A DNA stretch of 64,000 nucleotides from JAEDES01 sp964470055 (GCA_964470055.1 CAYXZZ010000001.1:18368-82367); one strand, 5' to 3'; numbered from the stretch's first letter, positions 8,209 to 16,194 are shown. Notes: generated from the sequence alone by a model not told the origin. Numbers and translations are program-made.

Positions 8209-8676
8209 ATGAAAATATTTGGAAATAAAGGAATGGGAAATATACTAAAAATATTATTACAAGTAAGTATGTTAATAATAGGTCTAATTTTAATACTATT
8301 ATATTGGGTAACAAAATGGTGTAATTTGAACTTTGATTGGTTCATCATTATGATTTACCCTTGCGGTATTTGTTTCTTAGCCCTAATTTATCAATTTATA
8401 GGATTATTTAATACTTTAAAATTAAACAATCCCTTCTGTAATGAAAATGTCACAAGAATGAAAAATGGAATGTATTCAAGTTTTATCATTTCTTTCTTTA
8501 TTACAATTGCTTTATTACTTACAATCTTTATCTATAATTATTATTCTCTTCAATTCCAAGTAGCCTTGTTTTGTATGGCCGTTTTATTCTTTGGAGTGGG
8601 AATTGCACTTTATATTTTATCAGAATTATTTAAAGAGGCTACAAACTATAAAGAAGAAAATGAACTAACTATATAA
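8209..8676 (+). CDS. DUF2975 (YoaS-like) membrane protein
   Basis: 155 residues with four hydrophobic segments (about 12-33, 42-64, 85-106, 115-140) and a short charged tail. Layout and its neighbour, a small YozG-type helix-turn-helix gene 13 bases downstream, match the common DUF2975-regulator pair (yoaS-yozG in Bacillus). Members of the family have no established biochemical function; the pairing suggests that the membrane protein senses or antagonises something under the control of its regulator. Confidence 0.75.
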   Translation: MKIFGNKGMGNILKILLQVSMLIIGLILILLYWVTKWCNLNFDWFIIMIYPCGICFLALIYQFIGLFNTLKLNNPFCNENVTRMKNGMYSSFIISFFITIALLLTIFIYNYYSLQFQVALFCMAVLFFGVGIALYILSELFKEATNYKEENELTI

Positions 8677-8689
8677 AGGAGGAAAAACT

Positions 8690-8911
8690 ATGTCAATAAT
8701 TGTTAATCTAGATGTCATGATGGCCAAGAAAAAAATCTCCTCACAAGAGTTGGCAGATAAAATCGGTATAACTCAGGCAAATCTATCTATTTTAAAAACA
8801 AACAAAGGTAAAGCAATTCGCTTTACAACTCTAGAAAAAATCTGTGAAGTATTAGACTGTAAACCAGGAGATATTCTTGATTATCAAAAGGAAAGTGATA
8901 CAAATGAGTAA
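8690..8911 (+). CDS. Cro/CI-type helix-turn-helix regulator (YozG-like)
   Basis: 73 residues, almost all one HTH_26/Xre domain: MMAKKKISSQELADKIGI forms helices 1-2, TQANLSILKTNK is the recognition helix, and the C-terminus LEKICEVLDCKPGDIL is typical of YozG regulators paired with DUF2975 proteins. AAGGAGG lies before the ATG. Its last eight bases overlap the start of the next gene, so all three genes are one operon, probably self-regulated. Confidence 0.88.
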   Translation: MSIIVNLDVMMAKKKISSQELADKIGITQANLSILKTNKGKAIRFTTLEKICEVLDCKPGDILDYQKESDTNE

Positions 8912-10334
8912 TCTTTTATTATTAATTTTTATTCTCACAATATGGCATTCAATCTTGTTTTATGGTAAAAATTTAGGTCTATCAGTAATTCTTTTTATCC
9001 TTCCCTTATTACTATTTCTATATAATACGTTAAAAGACAAAATAAAAAATAGAAAAGGTCTACTATTAATAATTCCTATAGTTCTTTTATCATTAACTTA
9101 TCTATTATTTGATAATACTTTCTTTAAAGTGATAAATATCCCAATCATCACTATACTATTTATCTTATTATATATTTTTACTATTAAACCAACATTTAAT
9201 CTAAGTAATCTAGTAGAAAGTATAGTTACTTTATTATTTGAACCGTTCAACTACATTTCAAATATCTATCATTTAGTAATAGAAAACATCAAACAAAAAA
9301 TCAAAATGTCTAATCAGACCAAAAAAATTATAAAATCAATACTAATAATTTTACCAATAATTCTGCTTATATTAGTATTACTCTCAACTGCAGATCAAAT
9401 GTTTAACAGTATATTTAAAAAGTTATTTACTAGTTTAGAAGAACTATCAATCCCATATTTACTAAAAGAACTTCTAATGCGTTTAATTCCTATTATCATA
9501 TTATTTTTCTACCTAGGCGCAACCATTAATTTTATTCTATATAATTATTCTAAGACAAAATATGAAGAGAAAACCACTCAAAGAAAAGTTGATAGCCTTA
9601 CTATAAAATTATTACTAACCACCCTAAACATAATTTACATAATCTTTGATATTATTCAAATAAGGTCATTACTTCTTCATCATGTTTCAATGGATATAAG
9701 TTATGCAGAATATGCAAGACAAGGATTCTTCCAACTAATGTTTGTCTCACTTATAAATATTATTGTCATTCTAATTTCTAAAAAGAGCGAAAACAAAAAA
9801 GATAAAAAGACAACTACTTACATTAAAGTTATGAACATATTAATGATATTTCTAACATTTATCATTATAATATCTGCGTTTATTAGGATGTATATGTATG
9901 AGTGCGAATTTGGTTATACCTTACTAAGATTACTAGTTTATATTACTTTGGCTACAGAAATAATTCTTCTTATTCCAACAATAATCTACATTACAAATTC
10001 CAAATTTAATATTGTAAAATCATATATGATAATTTTAATAAGCGTCTATACCATAATTAATTTTATAAATGTTGACTACATAATAGCCTACAAAAATATA
10101 AATAGATACTACAATAAAAAAGAATTAGACATTGTCTATTTAGAAAACAATAGTGCAGATAATATTCCACTATTAATTGATTTATACAATAAAACAACAG
10201 ATCAAGGTCTAAAAGAAGAACTTAAAGATTATCTAACTTCTATATCTGTAAAACCAAATAGTTTTCAAGAATATAACATTTCAAAAGTAAGGGCGACCAA
10301 CTTAATAAAGAATATAGATAATTTCAATAAGTAA
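8904..10334 (+). CDS. DUF4173-like polytopic membrane protein
   Basis: 476 residues with about ten to twelve membrane helices. The conserved motif ISYAEYARQGFFQLMFVSLIN is the hallmark of DUF4173. A soluble C-terminal stretch (about 405-476) follows the last helix and has a tetratricopeptide-like helical feel. ATG 8904 is chosen because it overlaps the stop of the upstream regulator; an in-frame start 27 bases upstream would lie well inside that gene. Function is unknown; DUF4173 genes often travel with DUF2975 and HTH genes. Confidence 0.75.
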   Translation: MSNLLLLIFILTIWHSILFYGKNLGLSVILFILPLLLFLYNTLKDKIKNRKGLLLIIPIVLLSLTYLLFDNTFFKVINIPIITILFILLYIFTIKPTFNLSNLVESIVTLLFEPFNYISNIYHLVIENIKQKIKMSNQTKKIIKSILIILPIILLILVLLSTADQMFNSIFKKLFTSLEELSIPYLLKELLMRLIPIIILFFYLGATINFILYNYSKTKYEEKTTQRKVDSLTIKLLLTTLNIIYIIFDIIQIRSLLLHHVSMDISYAEYARQGFFQLMFVSLINIIVILISKKSENKKDKKTTTYIKVMNILMIFLTFIIIISAFIRMYMYECEFGYTLLRLLVYITLATEIILLIPTIIYITNSKFNIVKSYMIILISVYTIINFINVDYIIAYKNINRYYNKKELDIVYLENNSADNIPLLIDLYNKTTDQGLKEELKDYLTSISVKPNSFQEYNISKVRATNLIKNIDNFNK

Positions 10335-10349
10335 ACACAAAAATATATC

Positions 10350-10374
10350 GACAAAGAAAAACTCTTTGTCTTTT
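10350..10374 (+). terminator. Terminator after the DUF4173 gene
   Basis: GACAAAGA and TCTTTGTC form an eight-pair stem around AAAAC (10350-10370), followed by TTTTGTTCTT. Confidence 0.75.
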
Positions 10375-10393
10375 GTTCTTACTCAAGAAAATC

Positions 10394-10422
10394 TTGTTTT
10401 ATCTATAAATTTATGTTATAAT
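10394..10422 (+). promoter_or_regulatory. Extended -10 promoter of the hydrolase gene
   Basis: TTGTTT (10394-10399), 17 bases, TGtTATAAT with TATAAT at 10417-10422. The first in-frame ATG (10421) overlaps the -10 box and so is not transcribed, which fixes the hydrolase start at 10448. Confidence 0.82.
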
Positions 10423-10447
10423 GCGTCGTGCTAGGAAAGGGATTATT

Positions 10448-11245
10448 ATGATTAATTATCGCCAAAATAAAAAAAGATATAAACCAAACGAATTAGGGAG
10501 TCTATATGTGGACGAATCGAAATTAAATCCACATGAGCAACCGGTTATCTACATTGGTGGTCAAATGGAACACCGTTGCCATATCTTAGAACAAACAGGA
10601 CTAACAGGAGATCAAGGACACAATATGTTTACGGGCTCTTGGTTTTATGATTATCCAATTTTTTCAAAGAATAAAGGTAGTTACAATGCTACAAACTTCA
10701 CCAATAACCTTTTAGAGTCTTTACAAGCAGCAAATCTTCATGACGTTATTCTTATTACTGAAAGTTATGGAGGAACAATTGCCTCGCTCGCAACAAAATC
10801 AGATTTAATTTCAAAAGCAGTTGCTATTCATCCATCTATTTTAGGAACATCCCTTGCTAATCCTTATTATTTAGAAGATTTCAAGCAGTATTTTAATAAA
10901 CGTCAACTCTTAATTTTAAAGGCCTTAAAAGTTGCTATTAATCCAGAGTATGGTTTTGAACAAGATAACTTCAACGGAATTAATCTAAGAAATGTCGATT
11001 TTGATAAACTATTAGTAGTCGGAAGTTATATTAATCAGGAAACAGAAACAAATCCCATATTACTTGAAACAAGTGATATGATTCAAAAAGTAACTTCAAA
11101 TAGAAATGATGGAGTAGTTGTTTTTGAACCAAGAGAGTTTGAACGATTAGGTATTCTATATCTCCAGGAGGACGAACATAATAATCACTTAGCGGCAGGT
11201 ACCAAGGAACATATTGCGAAAGTATACCAAAAAACATTAAAGTAA
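10448..11245 (+). CDS. Alpha/beta hydrolase, lipase-like, at the right end of the element
   Basis: 265 residues. A strand-rich N-terminus (NPHEQPVIYIGGQ) leads to a nucleophile elbow TESYGG (Ser in ILITESYGGTIAS). Lipase-like NDGVVVFEPRE supplies a probable Asp, and EHNNHLAAG a probable His, so a full Ser-Asp-His triad is present. The elbow has Thr in place of the first Gly of GxSxG. AGGAAAGGG sits 6 bases before the chosen ATG and follows a strong promoter. There is no signal peptide, so it acts in the cytoplasm. The substrate is unknown. It is monocistronic and its stop is 42 bases from the attachment core, so it is the last gene of the element. Confidence 0.75.
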   Translation: MINYRQNKKRYKPNELGSLYVDESKLNPHEQPVIYIGGQMEHRCHILEQTGLTGDQGHNMFTGSWFYDYPIFSKNKGSYNATNFTNNLLESLQAANLHDVILITESYGGTIASLATKSDLISKAVAIHPSILGTSLANPYYLEDFKQYFNKRQLLILKALKVAINPEYGFEQDNFNGINLRNVDFDKLLVVGSYINQETETNPILLETSDMIQKVTSNRNDGVVVFEPREFERLGILYLQEDEHNNHLAAGTKEHIAKVYQKTLK

Positions 11246-11287
11246 GGATGTACACCCGTATATTCTTTTTGTTACCTTATCATCAAA

Positions 11288-11300
11288 TAGTGAAACAAAA
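11288..11300. repeat. Right attachment core (attR-like)
   Basis: TAGTGAAACAAAA, one mismatch from the left copy at 1014-1026. To its right the N-terminal part of the split substrate-binding gene continues without a break. Just inside the element TTTTGTTAC (11273-11281 region) is the inverted form of GTAACAAAA in the left core, a possible pair of recombinase core-binding sites. Confidence 0.8.
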
Positions 11301-11875
11301 TCTCCATTTCCTCCAATAAAAGAACCACTCATTGCTGAAAATGCTACTGATGTATCTAACGTCACTTCATTATCTGAATCAATTCCATTTTGCTTAAGAA
11401 CATATTTTAAAGTCATTTCCGGCATACCATACGCTCTCCCAGCAATAATTGTTTTTCCTTTTAAATCATCTAATGTAAAATTATCAATTTTCTCTCTAGA
11501 CACCAAGAAAGAACCATCTTTTTGTGTTAATTGCGCAAAAGTTTTCAAATAATCTTTTTCTCCACCATTATAAACATAGATTGTTGCTTCACTTCCAGAA
11601 AAACCAATTTCTGCATCACCTGACAATACAGCCGCAGTAACTTTATCTGCACCATTTGCCAATATGAGTTCAACATCTAATCCATATTCTTCAAAGTAAC
11701 CTTTCTCTAAAGCCACGTATTGTGGAGCATAAAAGATTGTATGTGCAACCTCCGCAACAGTAATTTTCTCTAACTCTGTTTGTTCTTTGCTACTGCTAGC
11801 ATCAAATAAAACAGAACATGCAAGTATCAACAGTAATACTGCAAATAAAACATAAATAACTAATTTCTTTCTCAT
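11288..11875 (-). pseudogene. Substrate-binding lipoprotein of ABC importer, N-terminal 196 residues (split gene, part 1)
   Basis: A lipoprotein signal (MRKKLVIYVLFAVLLLILAC, lipobox LILAC with Cys20) precedes the first lobe of an SsuA/TauA/NMT1-like binding protein: AEVAHTIFYAPQYVALEKGYFEEYGLDVE, then GDAEIGFSGSEA and KGKTIIAGRAYGMPE. The native sequence stops at GDFVSL; the frame then continues 16 foreign residues into the element to a stop at 11237. The rest of the protein is at 606-1013. A GGAGATTT site precedes the ATG. The encoded fragment lacks most of the second lobe, so it should not bind ligand. Excision would restore a 331-residue protein. Confidence 0.9.
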
Positions 11876-11897
11876 AAATCTCCTTTCTAACTAAAGT

Positions 11898-11926
11898 ATT
11901 ATATGAATAATAAAAAAATATGTTAT
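11898..11926 (-). promoter_or_regulatory. Promoter of the interrupted ABC importer operon
   Basis: On the minus strand ATAACA, 17 bases, TATAAT. It lies about 20 bases before the lipoprotein start. No TPP or other riboswitch-like fold was recognised between it and the gene. Confidence 0.55.
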
Positions 11927-12107
11927 ATCGAACTAATGACAACTAAAAAAACATATGATATCATCTAAATAAGAGAAACAGAGGAGTAAAATAACAAATA
12001 CTACTTCCATATTTTAGAAGTAATTATTGCAATTACAATAAATTTTATCATTAGATTAATTCACACCAAAAGAAGAAAAAACTTAAAAATTAATAAGGAG
12101 AATCACT

Positions 12108-12650
12108 ATGAAAATATTATTTATATCAGATATTCATGGAATAAAAACTAATCTTTCCAAAATAAAACAACGTTTTACTGAACTAGAGTGTGACAAATTA
12201 GTTGTATTAGGAGATTTATATTATATTGGACCAAGGAACAAAATGATTGAAGGATATAACATTGATTATGTAAGAGAATTCCTAGAATCATTTCAAGATA
12301 AATTAATCTGCATCAAGGGAAACTGTGATTCAGAAGTAGATAAACTTGTTTCAAATTTTCCCATAATAAACGAATTGGGTTTAATTGCAACCATCAACGA
12401 AGATTTATATTTAACTCATGGACATATATATAATGAAAGTAACTGGCAAAAAACTAACTCAATACTAATATATGGTCACCTTCATATTCCTTTCATCAAA
12501 GAAATAGACACAAATCTTTATATTAATCCTGGTTCAATATCTTTACCAAAATCAGATGTTGGCCCAACATATCTATTCTATAATGAAGATGAATTTATTA
12601 TTTATGACATTAATGATCAAATAATTGCCAAGAAAGAACTGAAAAACTAA
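12108..12650 (+). CDS. yfcE: YfcE-type metallophosphoesterase
   Basis: 180-residue calcineurin-like phosphodiesterase. The five metal-binding blocks are all present: DIHG (residues 8-11), GDLYYIG, GNCD, LTHGH and YGHLH, ending in the family's NPGSISLPK. YfcE-type enzymes hydrolyse phosphodiester model substrates; the physiological substrate is unknown. AAGGAG lies before the ATG. It is a single gene between the interrupted importer operon (divergent) and the adhesin operon, so it is ordinary chromosome outside the element. Confidence 0.92.
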   Translation: MKILFISDIHGIKTNLSKIKQRFTELECDKLVVLGDLYYIGPRNKMIEGYNIDYVREFLESFQDKLICIKGNCDSEVDKLVSNFPIINELGLIATINEDLYLTHGHIYNESNWQKTNSILIYGHLHIPFIKEIDTNLYINPGSISLPKSDVGPTYLFYNEDEFIIYDINDQIIAKKELKN

Positions 12651-12718
12651 AAAAATTTCAAAAAATGTTCAAAATGAGCTTTTTTTGACTATAATAATGA
12701 GACAAGTGAGATAAAAAC

Positions 12719-12747
12719 TTGCAAAAATCAAATATTTGTGTTATAAT
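12719..12747 (+). promoter_or_regulatory. Extended -10 promoter of the adhesin-sortase operon
   Basis: TTGCAA, 17 bases, TGtTATAAT (TATAAT at 12742-12747). An in-frame upstream start at 12736 overlaps this promoter, so the adhesin starts at ATG 12778 after AGTGAAGGGGG. Confidence 0.8.
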
Positions 12748-12777
12748 ATAGCCACATTTAGTGAAGGGGGAAAAAAT

Positions 12778-14298
12778 ATGAAAAAATTAACACAATTAAC
12801 AAAAAACATTTTATTAGTATTAGTTAGTGCCGTAGTTTTATTAACAACTATCAATACTAATGCCGTTGCTTCATCTATTGAATTAGGTGGAACAGAAATT
12901 GTACCAGGTTATGTTTCAGGAGTAAAATTCACTACAAAAACAAAATCAGATGGTACTTTATTATACTGTCTTAATATGAATAAAAAGACTGCTAAAAATA
13001 TTACTGCTAATTTAGTAGGAGAAAGAGATGCCGGAGTTGCTTATATCGTAACAAATGGTTATCCAAACAAAACCTTTACAGGTGAAAAACTAAAAGACTA
13101 CTACATCACTCAAACAGCACTTTGGTGGTATTTAGACAACACAACTGGTAGTTCAAATCTTAGTGAAAAATTCAAAACAACAGGTGAAGATGAATACAAC
13201 TTAAGACCAACAATTAAAGCATTAGTTGCCAAAGCAGAAGAAGCAAAGAAAGCAGGATATGCCAAAACAGAATTGGCTATTACAACAAGTAACGTAGAAA
13301 TGACTTTAGAAGATGGATACTTCATTTCTAATGAAATCTATGCTAAAACATACAGTAACATTTCAAGTTACAAAGTATCAGTAAGTGGAGCAACAAATGC
13401 TGTAATTATTAACTCTGCTGGAAAAGAAGTTACATCAGTAAACGTAGCCGATAAATTCAGAGTAAAAGTACCAGCAAGTTCAGTTAAATCAACTGAAATG
13501 TCAATTAAAGTTACTGCAAGTGCAACAGGAGTAGTATATAAAGCATATGAATATCAACCAACAGATTCAAGCATGCAACCAATAACAGCGGCTATTCCTG
13601 AAAAAGAAACAGTAACTGCTACTGCTAACTTAACATTAGAAATTGAATCATCAAAAGTAAGTATTGTAAAAGTTGATAAAAATACTCAAAATGCTCTACC
13701 AGGAGCAACCTTAGTATTAAAAGACTCAAATGGAAATGTCGTAACAAGTTGGACATCAACAAATAACTATCATGTAATTAGAAACTTAAAAAATGGTACA
13801 TATACAGTTGCCGAAACTGTTGCACCAACAGGATATATTTTAAATAGTACGCCTGTTACATTCACTATTACAGATACAAACAGAGACATAAAAGTAAAAG
13901 TAGAAAACACACCAAGAGATGTAGTTGTTAACATCTTAAAGGTTGATGCCTCTACTCAAAATCCATTAGCCGGAGCCGTATTAGTTCTAAAAGATTCAGC
14001 AGGTGTCGAAATAACAAGATTTACAACAACTACTGAACCAGAAGTATTTACAGATTTAGCAAACGGAACTTATACAGTTGAAGAAATTTCTGCTCCAACT
14101 GGCTACATGAAAAGTTCTGAAAAAATAACATTTACAATTACAGATGAAAATCAATCACATCAAATTATATTTGAAAACCATCCAGAAGTACCAGTGCCAA
14201 ACACTGACACATCATCACTAATTATCACATTATTAGGTATTGTAGTAATCGGTTTAGGAATCAGCTTCGTATATAAGAATGGTAAGAAATCTCAATAA
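12778..14298 (+). CDS. Thioester-domain, CnaB-type surface adhesin with sorting signal
   Basis: 506-residue cell-wall protein. A signal peptide (about 1-31, ends NAVAS) leads into a thioester domain with Cys64 (LYCLN) and Gln112 (ITQTALWW), the pair that forms the reactive internal thioester used for covalent host attachment. A beta-rich stalk (about 175-290) and two CnaB/SpaA-like domains (about 293-378 and 384-470) follow, each with Lys, Glu (VAETVAPTGY, VEEISAPTGY) and Asn able to form an isopeptide bond. The C-terminus is a sorting signal: PVPNTDTSS, hydrophobic helix, KNGKKSQ. The motif VPNTD departs from LPxTG at two positions. The sortase overlapping its 3' end is the obvious partner. 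Confidence 0.85.
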   Translation: MKKLTQLTKNILLVLVSAVVLLTTINTNAVASSIELGGTEIVPGYVSGVKFTTKTKSDGTLLYCLNMNKKTAKNITANLVGERDAGVAYIVTNGYPNKTFTGEKLKDYYITQTALWWYLDNTTGSSNLSEKFKTTGEDEYNLRPTIKALVAKAEEAKKAGYAKTELAITTSNVEMTLEDGYFISNEIYAKTYSNISSYKVSVSGATNAVIINSAGKEVTSVNVADKFRVKVPASSVKSTEMSIKVTASATGVVYKAYEYQPTDSSMQPITAAIPEKETVTATANLTLEIESSKVSIVKVDKNTQNALPGATLVLKDSNGNVVTSWTSTNNYHVIRNLKNGTYTVAETVAPTGYILNSTPVTFTITDTNRDIKVKVENTPRDVVVNILKVDASTQNPLAGAVLVLKDSAGVEITRFTTTTEPEVFTDLANGTYTVEEISAPTGYMKSSEKITFTITDENQSHQIIFENHPEVPVPNTDTSSLIITLLGIVVIGLGISFVYKNGKKSQ

Positions 14299-14929
14299 TA
14301 AACAGGAAAAAAGAATCTCTTCTACTACAATAGCTGTCATTGGTTCAGTGATAATTCTAATAGGAGGATTCTTTCTTTCTTATAACTACATTCAGTCTAA
14401 AAAGATAGTGGCTTTTGACTACATGGCCAATGTCTTCTATCAAGCAGAAGAAGTAGAAATATTAGAACACGATGGTGAATTACAAGAAGAACAAACAGAA
14501 GAATTAGGGGAAGTAACTAACGAATATATCGGTTACTTAACAATACCAAAAATAAACCTAAAAAAAGGTTTCTTAGATATGCGATCAGAGTTAAATAACG
14601 TCGAACAAAATATTGCAGTCATTGAAGGTTCCTCTTATCCAGACAAAGAAAAGGGAAACTTAATTATTGCAGCACACTCTGGTTCAGGATGGAAAGCATT
14701 CTTTAATGATCTATACAAATTGTCAACAGGGGATATCGCAGAAGTATCATATAAAGGAAAAAAATATACATACAAAATAGTAAATATCTATAAACAAGAA
14801 AAAACAGGAAAAATTGCTATTTATAGAGATTACGAAAAAACAACATTAACATTAATTACATGTACCAACTTTGACAACGCAACACAGACAATTTACATTG
14901 CTGAATTACAAGATGTTGTAGAAGAATAA
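14279..14929 (+). CDS. Sortase, probably dedicated to the upstream adhesin
   Basis: 216-residue transpeptidase with an N-terminal membrane anchor (about 17-38) and an outside catalytic domain. The catalytic His133 (AAHSGSGW) and Cys195 (TLITCTNF) are clear. The third residue of sortases, an Arg some 8-13 residues after Cys, is not present: TNFDNATQTIYIAEL has no Arg, and Gln203 is nearest to that position. The gene overlaps the adhesin by 20 bases and has no good ribosome-binding site, so it relies on coupling. The chain is otherwise full length for class C/D-like sortases. Confidence 0.85.
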   Translation: MVRNLNNKQEKRISSTTIAVIGSVIILIGGFFLSYNYIQSKKIVAFDYMANVFYQAEEVEILEHDGELQEEQTEELGEVTNEYIGYLTIPKINLKKGFLDMRSELNNVEQNIAVIEGSSYPDKEKGNLIIAAHSGSGWKAFFNDLYKLSTGDIAEVSYKGKKYTYKIVNIYKQEKTGKIAIYRDYEKTTLTLITCTNFDNATQTIYIAELQDVVEE

Positions 14930-14952
14930 AAACTTCATGGGGGGTGAAGGTT

Positions 14953-16194
14953 ATGACACAAACAACGATACTAGAAAAATTGAAAATAATTTTTGAAGTT
15001 TCTGCTTCATCAAAATTATTTATAGCCGTTATTGCATTCATCCTTTTACTAGCAATAGTTGCCTTAACAACAAACAAGAAAAATGCCAGTAGAGGAAAGA
15101 AACTATACGGTTTAGTATATGCTGCAATTTCAATAGCAATCATCATTTTTTATCATGAATCTTTAGGTCAAATGTTTGATTACATGATGAATAATTTTTT
15201 CATAGTCTTATATTTCCCAAATGTAGCAGTCTATTTAGCCGCTATCATAATCACAAATATAATTCTTTGGATAAGTGTTTTTAACCTAAAAACACCTAAA
15301 TTAGTTAGAAATATAAACATTATTATTTATGCTATAATTCATTATCTCCTTGCCTTAGTATTAAATATCATCACTAAAAATAATCTTGATATTTTTTCCC
15401 AAACATCAGTGTATGGAAATCAAGAGGCACAAGCAATAATTGAATTTTCAAGTTCCATTTTTATGGTGTGGTTAGTTTTCTTACTATGTTATAAAATGTT
15501 AAAAAAATACTTAGTAAAAGAACCTGTTCCAGTAAGAAAAAAAGTAGTTGTAAAAAAAGTTAGAGCACTACCAGAAAATATTACTGAAGTACCAATACCG
15601 TTGTTTGTTAAAGGACAACCTAAAAAAGTAGAAGAATCAAAAACATTAGAGGAATCTCCCGTCCTATTAACTCAACTTACACCAGAAGAACTACTAGAAA
15701 AACAAAAATTAGAAAAACAATTAACCGACACACAGGAAAAATTAAATATAGCATTATCTCAGTTGAAAATTCAAGAAGAAACAATTAAAATTCAAGATGA
15801 GCAAAAAATTAAACTTGCCCAAGAACAATCTAAGTTAGAAGAAGAACAAATTAAATTACAATATGAACAAACTCTTCTTCAACAACAAGCAACAAAATTA
15901 CAACAAGAAAAATCAACATTACAGTCTGAAACTTTAAAATTACAAGAAGAAAATAAAAAATTACAAACTGCCAAAAAAGAAGAGTCTAATACTCAACAAC
16001 CAAAAGTTGATGCTACAACAGCAATCATGCAAAATCTTGATGGTATGTTAACATTAGAAGACTACAAAGTTTTAGCAACAATTCTTAAAGAAAAACAGAA
16101 AAAGAAAAATATAGAAGAAGCAAAAGAAGAAATTAGAAGACAAGAACAAATGAAATTTGCTCAACTACATGAAGCTTATAAAAGTGTAAGATAA
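14953..16194 (+). CDS. Polytopic membrane protein with a long Gln/Glu-rich coiled coil
   Basis: 413 residues, not recognised. Six or so hydrophobic segments (about 15-190) precede a cytoplasmic part. That part has a Pro/Lys-rich linker (about 190-235) and a heptad coiled coil (about 250-345; repeated LxxEQxKLQxEQ), and ends in a helical region (about 360-413). ATG 14953 is used because GGGGGGTGAAGG lies just before it, while the upstream GTG (14944) lies inside that site. It is third in the adhesin-sortase operon and ends at a terminator that overlaps its stop. A role in organising envelope machinery is a guess from the layout; no enzyme motif is seen. Confidence 0.7.
   Translation: MTQTTILEKLKIIFEVSASSKLFIAVIAFILLLAIVALTTNKKNASRGKKLYGLVYAAISIAIIIFYHESLGQMFDYMMNNFFIVLYFPNVAVYLAAIIITNIILWISVFNLKTPKLVRNINIIIYAIIHYLLALVLNIITKNNLDIFSQTSVYGNQEAQAIIEFSSSIFMVWLVFLLCYKMLKKYLVKEPVPVRKKVVVKKVRALPENITEVPIPLFVKGQPKKVEESKTLEESPVLLTQLTPEELLEKQKLEKQLTDTQEKLNIALSQLKIQEETIKIQDEQKIKLAQEQSKLEEEQIKLQYEQTLLQQQATKLQQEKSTLQSETLKLQEENKKLQTAKKEESNTQQPKVDATTAIMQNLDGMLTLEDYKVLATILKEKQKKKNIEEAKEEIRRQEQMKFAQLHEAYKSVR

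Larger units (their letters stand above)
1014..11300. mobile_element. Integrative element of about 10.27 kb inserted in a substrate-binding-protein gene
   Basis: The two halves of one ABC substrate-binding gene are separated by this stretch, and a 13-bp near-perfect direct repeat borders it. A tyrosine integrase ends 30 bases inside the left border, the usual place for the integrase of such an element. Cargo is a TasA/SipW/DUF5305 operon, a serine recombinase with a small partner ORF, a YwaF-like protein, a DUF2975/HTH/DUF4173 module and a lipase-like hydrolase that ends 42 bases from the right border. I see no relaxase, coupling protein, type IV secretion or phage structural gene, so it is not a self-transmissible ICE or a prophage by content. 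The serine recombinase may mark a second, nested insertion. Confidence 0.82.

Noticed and set aside
8877..8903. Longer N-terminus for the DUF4173 protein
   Set aside because: It would start within the HTH gene without a ribosome-binding site; the ATG at 8904 overlaps the stop as in a coupled operon.
1..11875. Assembly chimera or inversion as the cause of the split importer gene
   Set aside because: Both halves have the same orientation and correct order, the junctions carry a matching 13-bp core and an integrase adjoins one of them; a site-specific insertion explains all of this more simply, though raw reads were not available.
11880..12107. Possible TPP or other riboswitch before the importer lipoprotein
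   Set aside because: The conserved CUGAGA-type elements of the TPP fold are absent and no alternative aptamer core could be seen.
11990..12160. Open stretch with a membrane-helix-like segment (ILEVIIAITINFIIRLIHTK) upstream of yfcE
   Set aside because: No start codon in the frame and it overlaps the yfcE start; perhaps a remnant, but not supportable as a gene.
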